Assembly (NCBI GenBank): GCA_900765575.1 | Contig: CAAFRW010000280.1 | Location: 1 to 28,558, forward strand | Source of the DNA: Bacteroidaceae bacterium | Lineage (GTDB): Bacteria > Bacteroidota > Bacteroidia > Bacteroidales > Bacteroidaceae | Direction of reading: 5' to 3' | DNA length: 28,558 nucleotides | Shown: positions 7,926 through 16,044 of the stretch, piece after piece | Position numbering within the stretch: the first letter of the stretch is position 1 | Layout: every line of letters begins with the position of its first letter | Made by a program: the position numbers and the translations under genes | The notes under the pieces: generated by a model | Database searches by the model: none | Told to the model about the DNA's origin: nothing | The model's input: the letters and a program-made list of their open reading frames with translations, nothing else

Positions 7926-9986
7926 ATGTGGTATCCCGGACAGCTGAGTGCCCACATGCAGAAGCGACAAAAGCAGAAATCATTGGAGAGATGCACCTAC
8001 GTGGGTTATCCAGGCAAATTCAACAAAGATGCCTATCATTCCTCATTCCGCAAAAAAGTGAAACTTGCCATGGAAACAACTATTGAATGGGATGGTCCAA
8101 GTAATATTATCTGCATTGTGGACGGCCAACAGCTAAGCGATAGTGTTCGCCAATACACACTGAATACAGGTACTCATACGCTCGTTTTTAACGTTTCATC
8201 GGCAGACAATCTCCCTTGTCTTATCGTCAAAGGGGATGGCGTTTCCAATCTGAATGGGTGGCAAGTGAGCTTAAATAATGAAACATGGAGTAATCCAGAA
8301 ACAGATTCACGTTACAACAAACCGTCGGTAAAACCGGACGACGAACAGGAAACCGTTGTACGAATTCTGCCAATAGATTATAATCTGTTAAGAAACGCGT
8401 CGGAACATAACGGGAAAATATTATTGGGAAAAAATGGACGTTTAATCGCCGACTTCCGCCATTCTGAGGTTGGAAACGTCAGAATGAACGTATCAGGGTC
8501 GGGCAAGCTCGCTTTCTATGTTGGGGAAAGCCCTGAGGAAACCTTGAACAACAATCTGAAAGACTTTGAGCAAAAACCACTTTCTGATATCCAACTGGTT
8601 TCCGGGACACAGGAGATTGTTCTTCCTGAAAGAGCCCTACGCTATTTGCGGATTGAAAGCGAACAGCCGTGTTCGATTAATTCAATATATCTCGATGCAA
8701 AAGTTTGGCCGGTAGAGTTCCTTATGCAATTTGAATGCAACGACTCTAATTTGAATGATTTATGGAATGCGGGGGTTGCCACATTGCATACCTCGATGCA
8801 CAATTTTTACCTTGACGGCATCAAGCGCGATTATCTGCCGTGGTCTATGGATGCCATTGTAAGTTCTCTTGCTGGGGACTATCTATTTGGAGACCAGCAG
8901 GTTTCCCGTAATGGCTTATCCATCGCATTAATGCCACCAGCCCCTTCCACGGCTGACTTGGGAATTGTTGATTATCCACTACATGCGCTAATCGGATTTA
9001 AACAGAACTACATGCGATATGGCGATATCAACACATCTTTATTGTTTAAAGATAGAATTATCCAAATGCTTGACCTCTATGAATCTATTGAGGATGAAAA
9101 CGGTTTTATTTCTCACAAACATTCAACTTCCGGCTTCATTCCCGGATGGGCCACGAAAATGGGGCCAGGTAAACAGGGTATTCCGGCTTATGGACAAATT
9201 ATGCTCTATCAAAACTACATGATTGGTTCTTATTTTGCCCACTTGTGGAAAGAAAATTCATTAGAAAGAAAGTACAAGAAGAAAGCAGAAGCACTGCGGA
9301 AAAACATACTGAAACATTTTTGGGATGCAGATAGAAAAGTTTTCATCAACGGATATGCAAAAGACGGAAAAAAGGATACTCGCATCTCTCATCATGCTCA
9401 ATACTGGGCCGTGCTTGCCGACTTATATCCTACTCAGGATTATGATTATCTATTTGATAATGTTATCCCGAATATTCCCTATTATAAAGATAACGTAAGC
9501 TATGAAAAAGGATACGAGTTTCTCGCATACGTAAAAGCCGGACGAATCAAAGATATGTTTTCTTTCCTCGACCAAGTATGGGGCGATTGGCTACGGCAGG
9601 GCTACACACGTTTTCCCGAAAACTTCTCGCCAAACGCTCCCTTGAAACGGCAACTTGTCTTTTACAATCGTCCCTATGGACTGAGTTTGTGTCATGCCGG
9701 CAATGGTGTTCCCCCAGTAGTGGGCATTCTGCATGGAATCTTTGGTTTTTCGCAGTCAGACAAAAACATTTCAGACTACACACTAAGCCCACAACTGTTA
9801 GACTTGGAGTGGGCAAAAGGCCGTATACCATTGAAAGAAGGTTTTATCAAATTGGATATTCGTCGTAACGGCATCAGCCATATAGAAATTCCAAGCAGTT
9901 GCACCGTTTCATTGAAATTGACAGGTTTGCAAAAGCCATTAGTCTTTAAAAAAGCAGGCATATATGAATTCAGGTACAAAGAATAA
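7926..9986 (+). CDS. GH78-like alpha-L-rhamnosidase, 5' end frameshifted
   Basis: The 686-residue frame resembles Bacteroidales glycosidases of family GH78, which remove terminal alpha-L-rhamnose from plant polysaccharides and glycosides. The N-terminal part (to about residue 260) looks like beta-sandwich domains. The (alpha/alpha)6 catalytic domain follows, with DGIKRDYLPWSMDA from residue 297, matching the family's acidic active-site segment, and a C-terminal SLCHAGNGVPPVV segment (codons near 9690-9720). The ATG at 7926 is only the first in-frame Met; the reading frame is open farther upstream, and the genuine start is probably the signal-peptide ATG at 7766, one frame away. If the shift is real the enzyme would not be exported and may be non-functional. 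It is a lone gene with no SusCD partner nearby. The exact substrate is not deducible. Confidence 0.8.
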   Translation: MWYPGQLSAHMQKRQKQKSLERCTYVGYPGKFNKDAYHSSFRKKVKLAMETTIEWDGPSNIICIVDGQQLSDSVRQYTLNTGTHTLVFNVSSADNLPCLIVKGDGVSNLNGWQVSLNNETWSNPETDSRYNKPSVKPDDEQETVVRILPIDYNLLRNASEHNGKILLGKNGRLIADFRHSEVGNVRMNVSGSGKLAFYVGESPEETLNNNLKDFEQKPLSDIQLVSGTQEIVLPERALRYLRIESEQPCSINSIYLDAKVWPVEFLMQFECNDSNLNDLWNAGVATLHTSMHNFYLDGIKRDYLPWSMDAIVSSLAGDYLFGDQQVSRNGLSIALMPPAPSTADLGIVDYPLHALIGFKQNYMRYGDINTSLLFKDRIIQMLDLYESIEDENGFISHKHSTSGFIPGWATKMGPGKQGIPAYGQIMLYQNYMIGSYFAHLWKENSLERKYKKKAEALRKNILKHFWDADRKVFINGYAKDGKKDTRISHHAQYWAVLADLYPTQDYDYLFDNVIPNIPYYKDNVSYEKGYEFLAYVKAGRIKDMFSFLDQVWGDWLRQGYTRFPENFSPNAPLKRQLVFYNRPYGLSLCHAGNGVPPVVGILHGIFGFSQSDKNISDYTLSPQLLDLEWAKGRIPLKEGFIKLDIRRNGISHIEIPSSCTVSLKLTGLQKPLVFKKAGIYEFRYKE

Positions 9987-10506
9987 GGGAAAGAAGATAC
10001 TAAAGACTATGCTCTAACTTCTTCTTTTCCGACAGTAGTTCTTCCAACTTGACTTTATTACCACACATACATATGCGTGGTAATAAAGTCAAGTTGGAGA
10101 TATCCTATTTTGAGTAATTCCTTTTTTTGACTGCAATAATTATTTGGATGCAGTATCCCACACGATATTTCTCTATTTCATTTTTTTAATGCGACAGCTG
10201 TTCTTCTGCTTTTTGTGTGATAGAAAAATACAATACTTAGTCCTATCTTTTATTCATCATCAGTCACCTGTTACAAATCGAATAAATCCACTCCTTTTCA
10301 TGGATACCCGAATACCGATATCAACACAATATCCCTCTCAGATAACAATCCCTTTTTTCTTAAACATCTCGCAAAAACAAGGGAGATGTTATGGTTATCC
10401 CATTTTTTATATCTATTTTTGAAACATCTTCTACGAAGAGGACGCAAAGATAGTTTTAACTATGTATATCTTGCTGACACTCCACGAAACAAATGTTAGA
10501 TAAAAA
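9987..10506. other. Intergenic region with hairpins, no gene
   Basis: This 520-base gap holds a long perfect hairpin (10043-10098) and a smaller inverted pair, AACATCTC (10363-10370) and GAGATGTT (10383-10390), with a T-rich stretch nearby. A minus-strand TATCTTTG sits at 10445-10452 but has no gene to serve. The open frame 10144-10422 has a low-complexity composition and no family features, so it is not called. No clear promoter for the downstream repressor was found. Confidence 0.55.
10043..10098. terminator. Perfect 22-bp hairpin, possible bidirectional terminator
   Basis: Bases 10043-10064 and 10077-10098 are exact reverse complements separated by a 12-base loop, which can pair further inside. 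The hairpin begins 57 bases after the rhamnosidase stop. No T-tract follows directly on either strand, so it may end transcription by another route, protect the mRNA 3' end, or be a small palindromic mobile remnant. Confidence 0.5.
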
Positions 10507-11205
10507 ATGGACGATGTAATTAATGTAAAAGAAATTTTGGAAAGAATCAAACTAGTGAAAGGATTTCACACCCAAATAGAAATCGCAAGGTTTCTGGGAG
10601 TTTCGAAAGGAACTATCTCTAACTGGCTTGCGCGAAACAGTGTAGATTTTCCCCTCGTTATAAGCAAATTAGATGGAGTCGATTTAAACTGGCTATTCAC
10701 CGGAATAGGTATGCCACAATACACATCGGCCCCCTGCAACAATGAACAGACAAACAGAAAAGACAGCTCAAAAACATCCGACGTGGCAGACGACCGCAGC
10801 GTGACACTTTACGATGTAACGGCCGCAGCCAATCTGAAAACGCTTTTCGCCAACAAAAACCAATATGCGTTAGGAAAAATTATTATTCCCAATCTTCCGG
10901 CCTGCGACGGAGCTATTTATGTGAGCGGAGACAGTATGTATCCCATACTGAAATCGGGTGACATCATCGGCTACAAACAAATATTCAACTTCAACAATGT
11001 TATCTTCGGAGAGATATACATTGTGGCATTCGACCTCGATGGAAACGAATATCTGGCTGTGAAGTATGTAAATCGTTCGGAAAAAGAGAATTGTATCAGG
11101 TTAGTAAGTTACAACAACCATCACGACCCAATGGACATTCCAATGGATCATATCAATACCATGGCTATCGTCAAGTTCATGATAAGGAAGAATATGATTA
11201 TATAG
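10507..11205 (+). CDS. CI/LexA-like repressor with S24 peptidase domain
   Basis: The 232-residue protein joins a CI-type helix-turn-helix (about residues 1-70; recognition segment around IARFLGVSKGTISNW) to a LexA-like S24 autopeptidase domain (about 130-225). The catalytic Ser143 lies in SGDSMYP and the Lys186 in LAVKYV, the expected Ser-Lys dyad. Between them is a polar linker (about 78-100). Family members repress target genes until RecA filaments or another signal trigger self-cleavage. A classical Ala-Gly or Cys-Gly cleavage site is not evident in the linker. No phage genes surround it, so it is probably a stand-alone chromosomal regulator rather than a prophage repressor. Its targets are not visible. 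The start is the first ATG before the helix-turn-helix. A hairpin terminator follows (11267-11318). Confidence 0.88.
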   Translation: MDDVINVKEILERIKLVKGFHTQIEIARFLGVSKGTISNWLARNSVDFPLVISKLDGVDLNWLFTGIGMPQYTSAPCNNEQTNRKDSSKTSDVADDRSVTLYDVTAAANLKTLFANKNQYALGKIIIPNLPACDGAIYVSGDSMYPILKSGDIIGYKQIFNFNNVIFGEIYIVAFDLDGNEYLAVKYVNRSEKENCIRLVSYNNHHDPMDIPMDHINTMAIVKFMIRKNMII

Positions 11206-11519
11206 CTTTAGAGAACGAAACAGACGTTTTTCTCTTTCATAAAACAGAGATAGTTAAAATATAGAGGAAGCACTTCTTTCAATCGGATAAACCGGAAATG
11301 AAAGAAGTGCTTCTTTTTATTTAAGGACATTAACAAACACCCTCTGCTTAAAATCACTTTTAAATCGCCTATACCTCTGTTTAACAGGGATAGCACAGAT
11401 GAACCAGTAACATAAAATCCTTCTTCGATAACGGATGAATAAATTGACTCTATAAAAACACAATCCTGCAAGCAGTTACACCAATAGCAGTACGAACGGG
11501 TATTTCCCTTTCATTGCGG
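11206..11519. other. Convergent intergenic region
   Basis: This 314-base gap lies between the repressor gene and the convergent end of nrdG. It contains one strong terminator hairpin (11267-11318). The remainder (11319-11519) is A+T-rich and shows no gene; the minus-strand open frame across it has no recognisable features. Confidence 0.6.
11267..11318 (+). terminator. Rho-independent terminator of the repressor gene
   Basis: GAAGCACTTCTTTCA (11267-11281) pairs perfectly with TGAAAGAAGTGCTTC (11299-11313) around a 17-base loop and is followed by TTTTTATTTA. It lies about 60 bases past the repressor stop. With the convergent nrdG end on the other side it could also act on the minus strand, where the T-tract is weaker. 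Confidence 0.85.
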
Positions 11520-11993
11520 TTAGATAGAACGTTTCCGGAAACGGAACGTGATATCCTCCATCTGTCCGTCGGAAATCCGGTACAAGTGCTGGTTTGTATC
11601 GGGCGAGTCCAAACCTCCCAGACGCTCGATATAAGGCCCCAGCTTTATGTATTGGAAATCTTGTATGGAAAAGCCGGATGGCAACTCACTTTTTCCCGAG
11701 TACCAGGCCACCTTTACCGGAGCAATCGACTGCCGGTGAAGAAAACGAGCCAACCCCTGCACCTCATCCGGAAAAGCATCCCCTCCCATAAAACAGACAC
11801 AAGTAACAGACTTTCCATACTTCTGTAAAAGCATGGAAAGACTCTCTTCTGTCAACGGGTCGCCTACATCTTCCATTAAATAAGCACTGTGGCATCCCTT
11901 GCAACGGTTCGGACAATTCGAAAGATTGACCGCTAAAGTCACCTCATCCGGAATCTCCTGAAACACAATATCGTAATCAGCGAACCGAAGCAT
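11520..11993 (-). CDS. nrdG: Anaerobic ribonucleotide reductase activating protein
   Basis: This 157-residue protein is a radical-SAM activase. It uses a [4Fe-4S] cluster and S-adenosylmethionine to place the glycyl radical on NrdD. The cluster motif CPNRCKGC (Cys27, Cys31, Cys34; CX3CX2C) is the pattern typical of NrdG and differs by spacing from the longer ThiH or PflA forms. The length is normal for the family. The ATG start overlaps the 3' end of nrdD by 17 bases, so the two are co-transcribed and probably translationally coupled. Control is presumably shared with nrdD through the cobalamin riboswitch upstream. Confidence 0.94.
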   Translation of the reverse strand: MLRFADYDIVFQEIPDEVTLAVNLSNCPNRCKGCHSAYLMEDVGDPLTEESLSMLLQKYGKSVTCVCFMGGDAFPDEVQGLARFLHRQSIAPVKVAWYSGKSELPSGFSIQDFQYIKLGPYIERLGGLDSPDTNQHLYRISDGQMEDITFRFRKRSI

Positions 11994-14070
11994 AATATCT
12001 TCTGGCTGCCTCCTTCTGCCTTGGTTGGGAGAAATTACTAACGCGCTTCATGTAACCGATAATACGGGTCAGGTAATCCACATTGTGGCTATGGCACACG
12101 GGGCATTCATGCAGATATCTCTTGTCGATATGCTTGCAATCGTTACAAACCGTATTGGGTATGTTGAACGTAAAATAGTTGCAACCTTCCGTAGCGGCAA
12201 CCCGTAGCAACTGCCTGTACTGCTCTTTGCTCAAATGTTCCTCCAGATTCATGTGCAGAGCCGAGCCTCCCGTCAAATGTTCAATATAACGGTGTCCGTG
12301 AAGGCGGAACTTATCCACAATATTCAGTGTCTCGTCTTCTACAATATAAAAATAGCTGTTGTAGCACTCTCTGAAAGTCTGGAAGCCGGCTTCTTTATCC
12401 CATTTGGCATGTTTCACGCCTACATTTTCGGCCGGAATCATTTCACAGTTAAACAGTACATCCTTTGTGCGGTACTTCTTGTTGTATTTCTCTATCATAC
12501 CGAGAATCTCCTGTACAAAAGCCTCATACTTGGGATTATCGTTGATGTCTATTCCCATAAATTGCGCCGCTTCCACCAAACCGTTTACACCGATAGTGAG
12601 ATATTGCCGCCCCATATTGATGTAACCCGCATCGAACAAAGGCAACATTCCCTTAGACTGAAGCTGTTTCAGGTTCTCATTGTATGCCAGCTGCACTTTA
12701 TGTACCAAATCGACTACCTCTTCGAGGAAGAATGGATAAAGGATGCCCGATTTAACAGCATGCTGAATGCAGCGGTTCAAGTTAATAGTAAGTACACTCT
12801 TCGAACCGGTAGAGACACCTCCCGCACCCAATGTATAGCTGAATCCGTTATCCTGTATCTCGTTACGAAGGCGGCAACAGCTGCTCAACGAATCGGCATT
12901 GTCGCTCATATAAGTAAAGAACGAATGTCCTTCGCCATACATTTCGGCTGTAAAATCACCATACTCCTTATCGAGCACATCACCGTCTTTTGTCAACAGG
13001 GCCATGGTCTCAACCGGGAAAGTAAGGATATTGCGGGTACGTTCCTTATTGAACCATTTCATGAAACGCTTCTGCAACCAGCTAAGCGATTCCCAGTCGG
13101 GTTTGCTTCCGTCGGGGAAAACGAAATGCTCGAACAGGCTGTTGAAATAGTACTTATCATAATAGGCCACATTCCAGAACACTGCCTGGAAATTGCGTGC
13201 TCCCGTAGGCTGGTTGATAGAGTAAACAATCTGTTCGAAACAATCGGTGATAATCTTATCGATAGTACGCTGCTTTGCCGATAAATCGACTTGCTTATCG
13301 GCATGCAAATAGTAATCTTTCCCATATTCCAGCCCAATAAAGTAATTCATGTACATCAGGAACTCGGGTGTAGCACAAGCGCCGCTCAGCATGCTCGAAA
13401 CAATAAACACCATATTGATGAAGCCTCCACAGAAAGATTTCAGATTGGTAGGCGCCGTAGAGTTACCACCCACAGCCACAGTTCCCCCTATCAGCCACGG
13501 GTACATGGTGATACTGGCGCAATAGTTTGCCAGATTCGTCTCATCATTCTTATATATAAAGTGGTGGTTCAGGAGTTCTACGTAACGGTCGGCTACCTCT
13601 TTGCCATACATATCCTTCAGGCGATCGGTAAGCAGACGGCGGTTCAGGCGGATAAAATTAGACTTCGGCAGTTCCCCTATCAAGGTAGCAATATTCTTAT
13701 TTTCCACATTGGCATTGGCATCATATTTACTGCCTGTTGCGGGATTGGACGCATCGCAATAGTCCATCAGAAAGCGTAGCTTATCTCTTACCTCACGGTC
13801 TTCCAGATGTTTCTGCCGATAGAGCATGTATGCCTTAGCCACACTATAATAGTGCTCGGCCATGAGCGCTACTTCCACCTGATTCTGAATATCTTCCACA
13901 TTGCTTCCATCGCTTACACTTACCCGGCTGAGCACCGTCGTAATGACATCCTGTGTAGCAAAGCTTCCTACCGACAAAAATGCTTTTGCAATCGCATTCC
14001 TGATTTTATCAAGAGAGAACAGCTCTTTCTTCCCGTCTCTCTTTACAATAAATATCTCCGAGTTAATCAT
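11977..14070 (-). CDS. nrdD: Anaerobic (class III) ribonucleoside-triphosphate reductase
   Basis: The protein converts ribonucleoside triphosphates to deoxyribonucleotides without oxygen, using a glycyl radical. Taking the ATG at 14070 gives 697 residues; an upstream TTG (14100) is in frame but less likely because the conserved ATP-cone begins at once after the ATG (INSEIFIVKRDGKKELFSLD). The ATP-cone covers about 1-90. The C-terminus has a four-cysteine zinc site (Cys642, Cys645, Cys656, Cys659) followed by RIIGYMKR, in which Gly672 is the radical glycine. It overlaps nrdG by 17 bases. The 5' region carries a -7 promoter element and a cobalamin riboswitch, so expression should fall when vitamin B12 is plentiful, which suggests that a B12-dependent class II reductase exists elsewhere in the genome. 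Confidence 0.95.
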   Translation of the reverse strand: MINSEIFIVKRDGKKELFSLDKIRNAIAKAFLSVGSFATQDVITTVLSRVSVSDGSNVEDIQNQVEVALMAEHYYSVAKAYMLYRQKHLEDREVRDKLRFLMDYCDASNPATGSKYDANANVENKNIATLIGELPKSNFIRLNRRLLTDRLKDMYGKEVADRYVELLNHHFIYKNDETNLANYCASITMYPWLIGGTVAVGGNSTAPTNLKSFCGGFINMVFIVSSMLSGACATPEFLMYMNYFIGLEYGKDYYLHADKQVDLSAKQRTIDKIITDCFEQIVYSINQPTGARNFQAVFWNVAYYDKYYFNSLFEHFVFPDGSKPDWESLSWLQKRFMKWFNKERTRNILTFPVETMALLTKDGDVLDKEYGDFTAEMYGEGHSFFTYMSDNADSLSSCCRLRNEIQDNGFSYTLGAGGVSTGSKSVLTINLNRCIQHAVKSGILYPFFLEEVVDLVHKVQLAYNENLKQLQSKGMLPLFDAGYINMGRQYLTIGVNGLVEAAQFMGIDINDNPKYEAFVQEILGMIEKYNKKYRTKDVLFNCEMIPAENVGVKHAKWDKEAGFQTFRECYNSYFYIVEDETLNIVDKFRLHGHRYIEHLTGGSALHMNLEEHLSKEQYRQLLRVAATEGCNYFTFNIPNTVCNDCKHIDKRYLHECPVCHSHNVDYLTRIIGYMKRVSNFSQPRQKEAARRYYASVR

Positions 14071-14235
14071 ACTTATATTATTGAGGTTTAACAAAAACAA
14101 GATTTACCATTCTTTGCTTGCGCAAAGTTCACGCACGTACCGTTTCCCGGAGAACAAGTAATAAAATGGACCGCTTTACAGATTCGTTCTATTTGCTTTT
14201 CAACCCGAAAGCCTTAAATAACGCAAAGGTGAATA

Positions 14236-14412
14236 ACGGCAGGTCTTCTGACTCGTTTCTGCTGCGAAACCTTCCCGGCTTTTTCATGAGCCAGTGGCAT
14301 TTCCATCGCAGGCATTTCTTCATTTATGAAGAGGAAACTTACAGCTACGGGGATAGTTCCGGATTTACACCGGATTCCCTTTTAATCTCTCCTTGCGCAA
14401 CACGGCAATTCG
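14236..14412 (-). ncRNA. Cobalamin (B12) riboswitch upstream of nrdDG
   Basis: On the minus strand the conserved blocks of the cobalamin aptamer occur in order: GGGAATCCGGTGTAAATCC, then the CCCCGTAGCTGTAA block (about 14339-14356), GCCACTGG (14291-14298), GGGAAGG (14270-14276), and the B12-box AGTCAGAAGACCTGCC (14238-14253). Spacing fits the family. It begins about 20 bases after the -7 element, and its end is about 165 bases before the nrdD ATG. Cobalamin binding normally switches off the downstream genes. The outer boundaries are approximate because the closing stem is not obvious. Confidence 0.93.
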
Positions 14413-14429
14413 AAAACCATTATCGAACG

Positions 14430-14437
14430 CAAAAATA
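14430..14437 (-). promoter_or_regulatory. -7 promoter element for the nrdDG leader
   Basis: The minus strand reads TATTTTTG, a full match to TAnnTTTG. The -33 position has only a weak TTGG-like sequence (14455-14458). Transcription would begin near 14424, immediately before the riboswitch, which supports the call. Confidence 0.6.
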
Positions 14438-14583
14438 GGAATTAAATCGATAAACCAACTCATTATATGAAGAAAAGATAAAGTTAGTGCCTACCTTTTT
14501 TATACAGACGAAAACATTTAAGAAAGGAATGAAAAACAAGACTCTATTTATAAGGGTGCGGAAGAAAGCCTCAACAAATGGAC

Positions 14584-16044
14584 TCACGACTTCTTCTTTA
14601 TCTCACTGCGTATCAGCAACAATACATCGCCCACATGCAGCTGCACGCTTCCGTTCGGAACAATGTATTCGTCGCCTCGCCGTACCATCATCACCAGCGT
14701 TCCTTCCGGAAGACTCATGTCCATCAGACGGTTTCCATTTACAAGCATCTCTTCGGTCAAGACCAAATCGCGCAAAGAGCTATTCGTCTCCTCCGGCAAT
14801 TCAATGCCAAAGCTATTCCCCGTTTCGGGAAGCGGCTCGTCCAGATGGAGCAACCGGGCCACCCACGAAATAGAACTTCCCTGTATAATCAGCGACAAGA
14901 TAGTAATGAAAAACACAATATTAAACAGCTGGTTGGAACCTTCGATACCTGCCACCACAGGATAGGTGGCAAAAATAATGGGAACTGCCCCGCGGAGTCC
15001 TACCCACGAAATAAACAGGCGCGAACGGTAACTGATGCGTTTACGCTTATAAGGCAGCAAACAGAGAAATACACTAAGCGGACGTGCCAACACAATCATA
15101 AACAAGCCGATAAGCGATGCAACCACTGCCACGCCAAGCATCTCGTGCGGATTAACCAACAAACCGAGTCCAAGGAACATAATGATTTGGAAAAGCCACG
15201 TCATACCATCCAGAAAGGTGGAAATCTCCTTGCGGTTCACTATCTTGGCATTTCCTACAATAATGCCGGCAATGTACACAGCCAGGTAACCGTTGCCTTC
15301 GAGCAGGGAAGTCGCCGTGTAGATAAGGAATACAAAACTCAATAACAACAACGGATAGAGCGATGTGTTATTGAGATTGATTTTATTAATAATCCAAACC
15401 GCCAACTTACCTAAAATATATCCGGCTACCCCTCCAACAATGAACTGGATACAAAAAGCACTTAGAATGGCCCCTATCGACATACCGCCCGACTGGATAA
15501 ATTGAATCAACACAATGGTCAGCATAAATGCCATCGGGTCGTTACTTCCACTTTCCAGTTCCAGTGTCGGACGAAGGTTATACTTTAGATTCATCTTCTG
15601 CGACCGGAGAATATTAAAGACCGACGCCGAATCGGTAGAAGACATGGTAGCAGCTAATAACAAAGAAACAACCAGCGGAAAATGAATATTAGTAGAAGAG
15701 AGATTAGACACCCAGAAAATAAACAGTCCGGTAAACAGGGTGGTAAGCAGCACGCCCAACGTAGAAAGCAACACACCTTGAGAAAGCACCGGCTTGATTT
15801 CCTTATACTTTGTATCCATTCCTCCTGAAAAAAGGATGATACTCAACGAAATCATACCGATAAACTGGGCTTCTGCCGCACTATGAAACTGTAAGCCAAA
15901 TCCGTCACTACCGAACACCATACCTACCAGCAAGAAAAGAAGCAAGGTAGGTATGCCGAACCGGTATCCCGTTTTACTGACAACAATGCTGATGAACAGT
16001 AAAACGGCTCCAACTAATAATACTATTTCCGCTGAAAAACTCAT
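14584..16044 (-). CDS. K+/H+ antiporter, CPA1 family with TrkA-C (RCK_C) domain
   Basis: The 486-residue inner-membrane protein matches NhaP2/CvrA-type potassium/proton antiporters. Residues about 5-395 hold 12-13 membrane helices. They include the STDSAS segment (136-141) and the ESGSNDP motif (164-170), whose Asn168-Asp169 pair is the ion-binding acidic site of this branch. Residues about 405-484 form a TrkA-C domain, which in related proteins binds a small ligand and gates transport. The ATG overlaps the stop of the upstream gene in an ATGA arrangement (16041-16044), so translation is coupled. The probable role is potassium or pH balance. Ion choice (K+ or Na+) is inferred from the TrkA-C fusion. 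Confidence 0.9.
   Translation of the reverse strand: MSFSAEIVLLVGAVLLFISIVVSKTGYRFGIPTLLLFLLVGMVFGSDGFGLQFHSAAEAQFIGMISLSIILFSGGMDTKYKEIKPVLSQGVLLSTLGVLLTTLFTGLFIFWVSNLSSTNIHFPLVVSLLLAATMSSTDSASVFNILRSQKMNLKYNLRPTLELESGSNDPMAFMLTIVLIQFIQSGGMSIGAILSAFCIQFIVGGVAGYILGKLAVWIINKINLNNTSLYPLLLLSFVFLIYTATSLLEGNGYLAVYIAGIIVGNAKIVNRKEISTFLDGMTWLFQIIMFLGLGLLVNPHEMLGVAVVASLIGLFMIVLARPLSVFLCLLPYKRKRISYRSRLFISWVGLRGAVPIIFATYPVVAGIEGSNQLFNIVFFITILSLIIQGSSISWVARLLHLDEPLPETGNSFGIELPEETNSSLRDLVLTEEMLVNGNRLMDMSLPEGTLVMMVRRGDEYIVPNGSVQLHVGDVLLLIRSEIKKKS

Larger units (their letters stand above)
14071..14583. other. nrdD leader region
   Basis: This 513-base gap is mostly the untranslated leader of nrdD on the minus strand: promoter element (14430-14437), cobalamin aptamer (about 14236-14412) and a 165-base stretch between aptamer and ATG that should hold the expression platform. 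That stretch includes a 6-bp hairpin with a GCAA tetraloop (14112-14127). The stretch 14438-14583 lies beyond the antiporter stop, and I see no clear terminator there. Confidence 0.6.

Noticed and set aside
10144..10422. 92-codon open frame rich in Phe, Ile and Tyr.
   Set aside because: Composition reflects T-rich spacer, it includes a short hairpin (10363-10390), and no homology or export pattern is evident.
10445..10452. Minus-strand TATCTTTG promoter element upstream of the CI/LexA-like gene.
   Set aside because: It points leftward into a region with no gene and lacks a -33 partner; kept only as a remark in the intergenic entry.
12235..13284. 349-codon open frame on the plus strand inside nrdD.
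   Set aside because: It is a shadow of the strongly conserved nrdD gene on the other strand; the translated product has no recognisable domain.
14118..14438. 106-codon open frame on the plus strand upstream of nrdD.
   Set aside because: It lies across the cobalamin riboswitch on the opposite strand, which fully explains the sequence conservation there.
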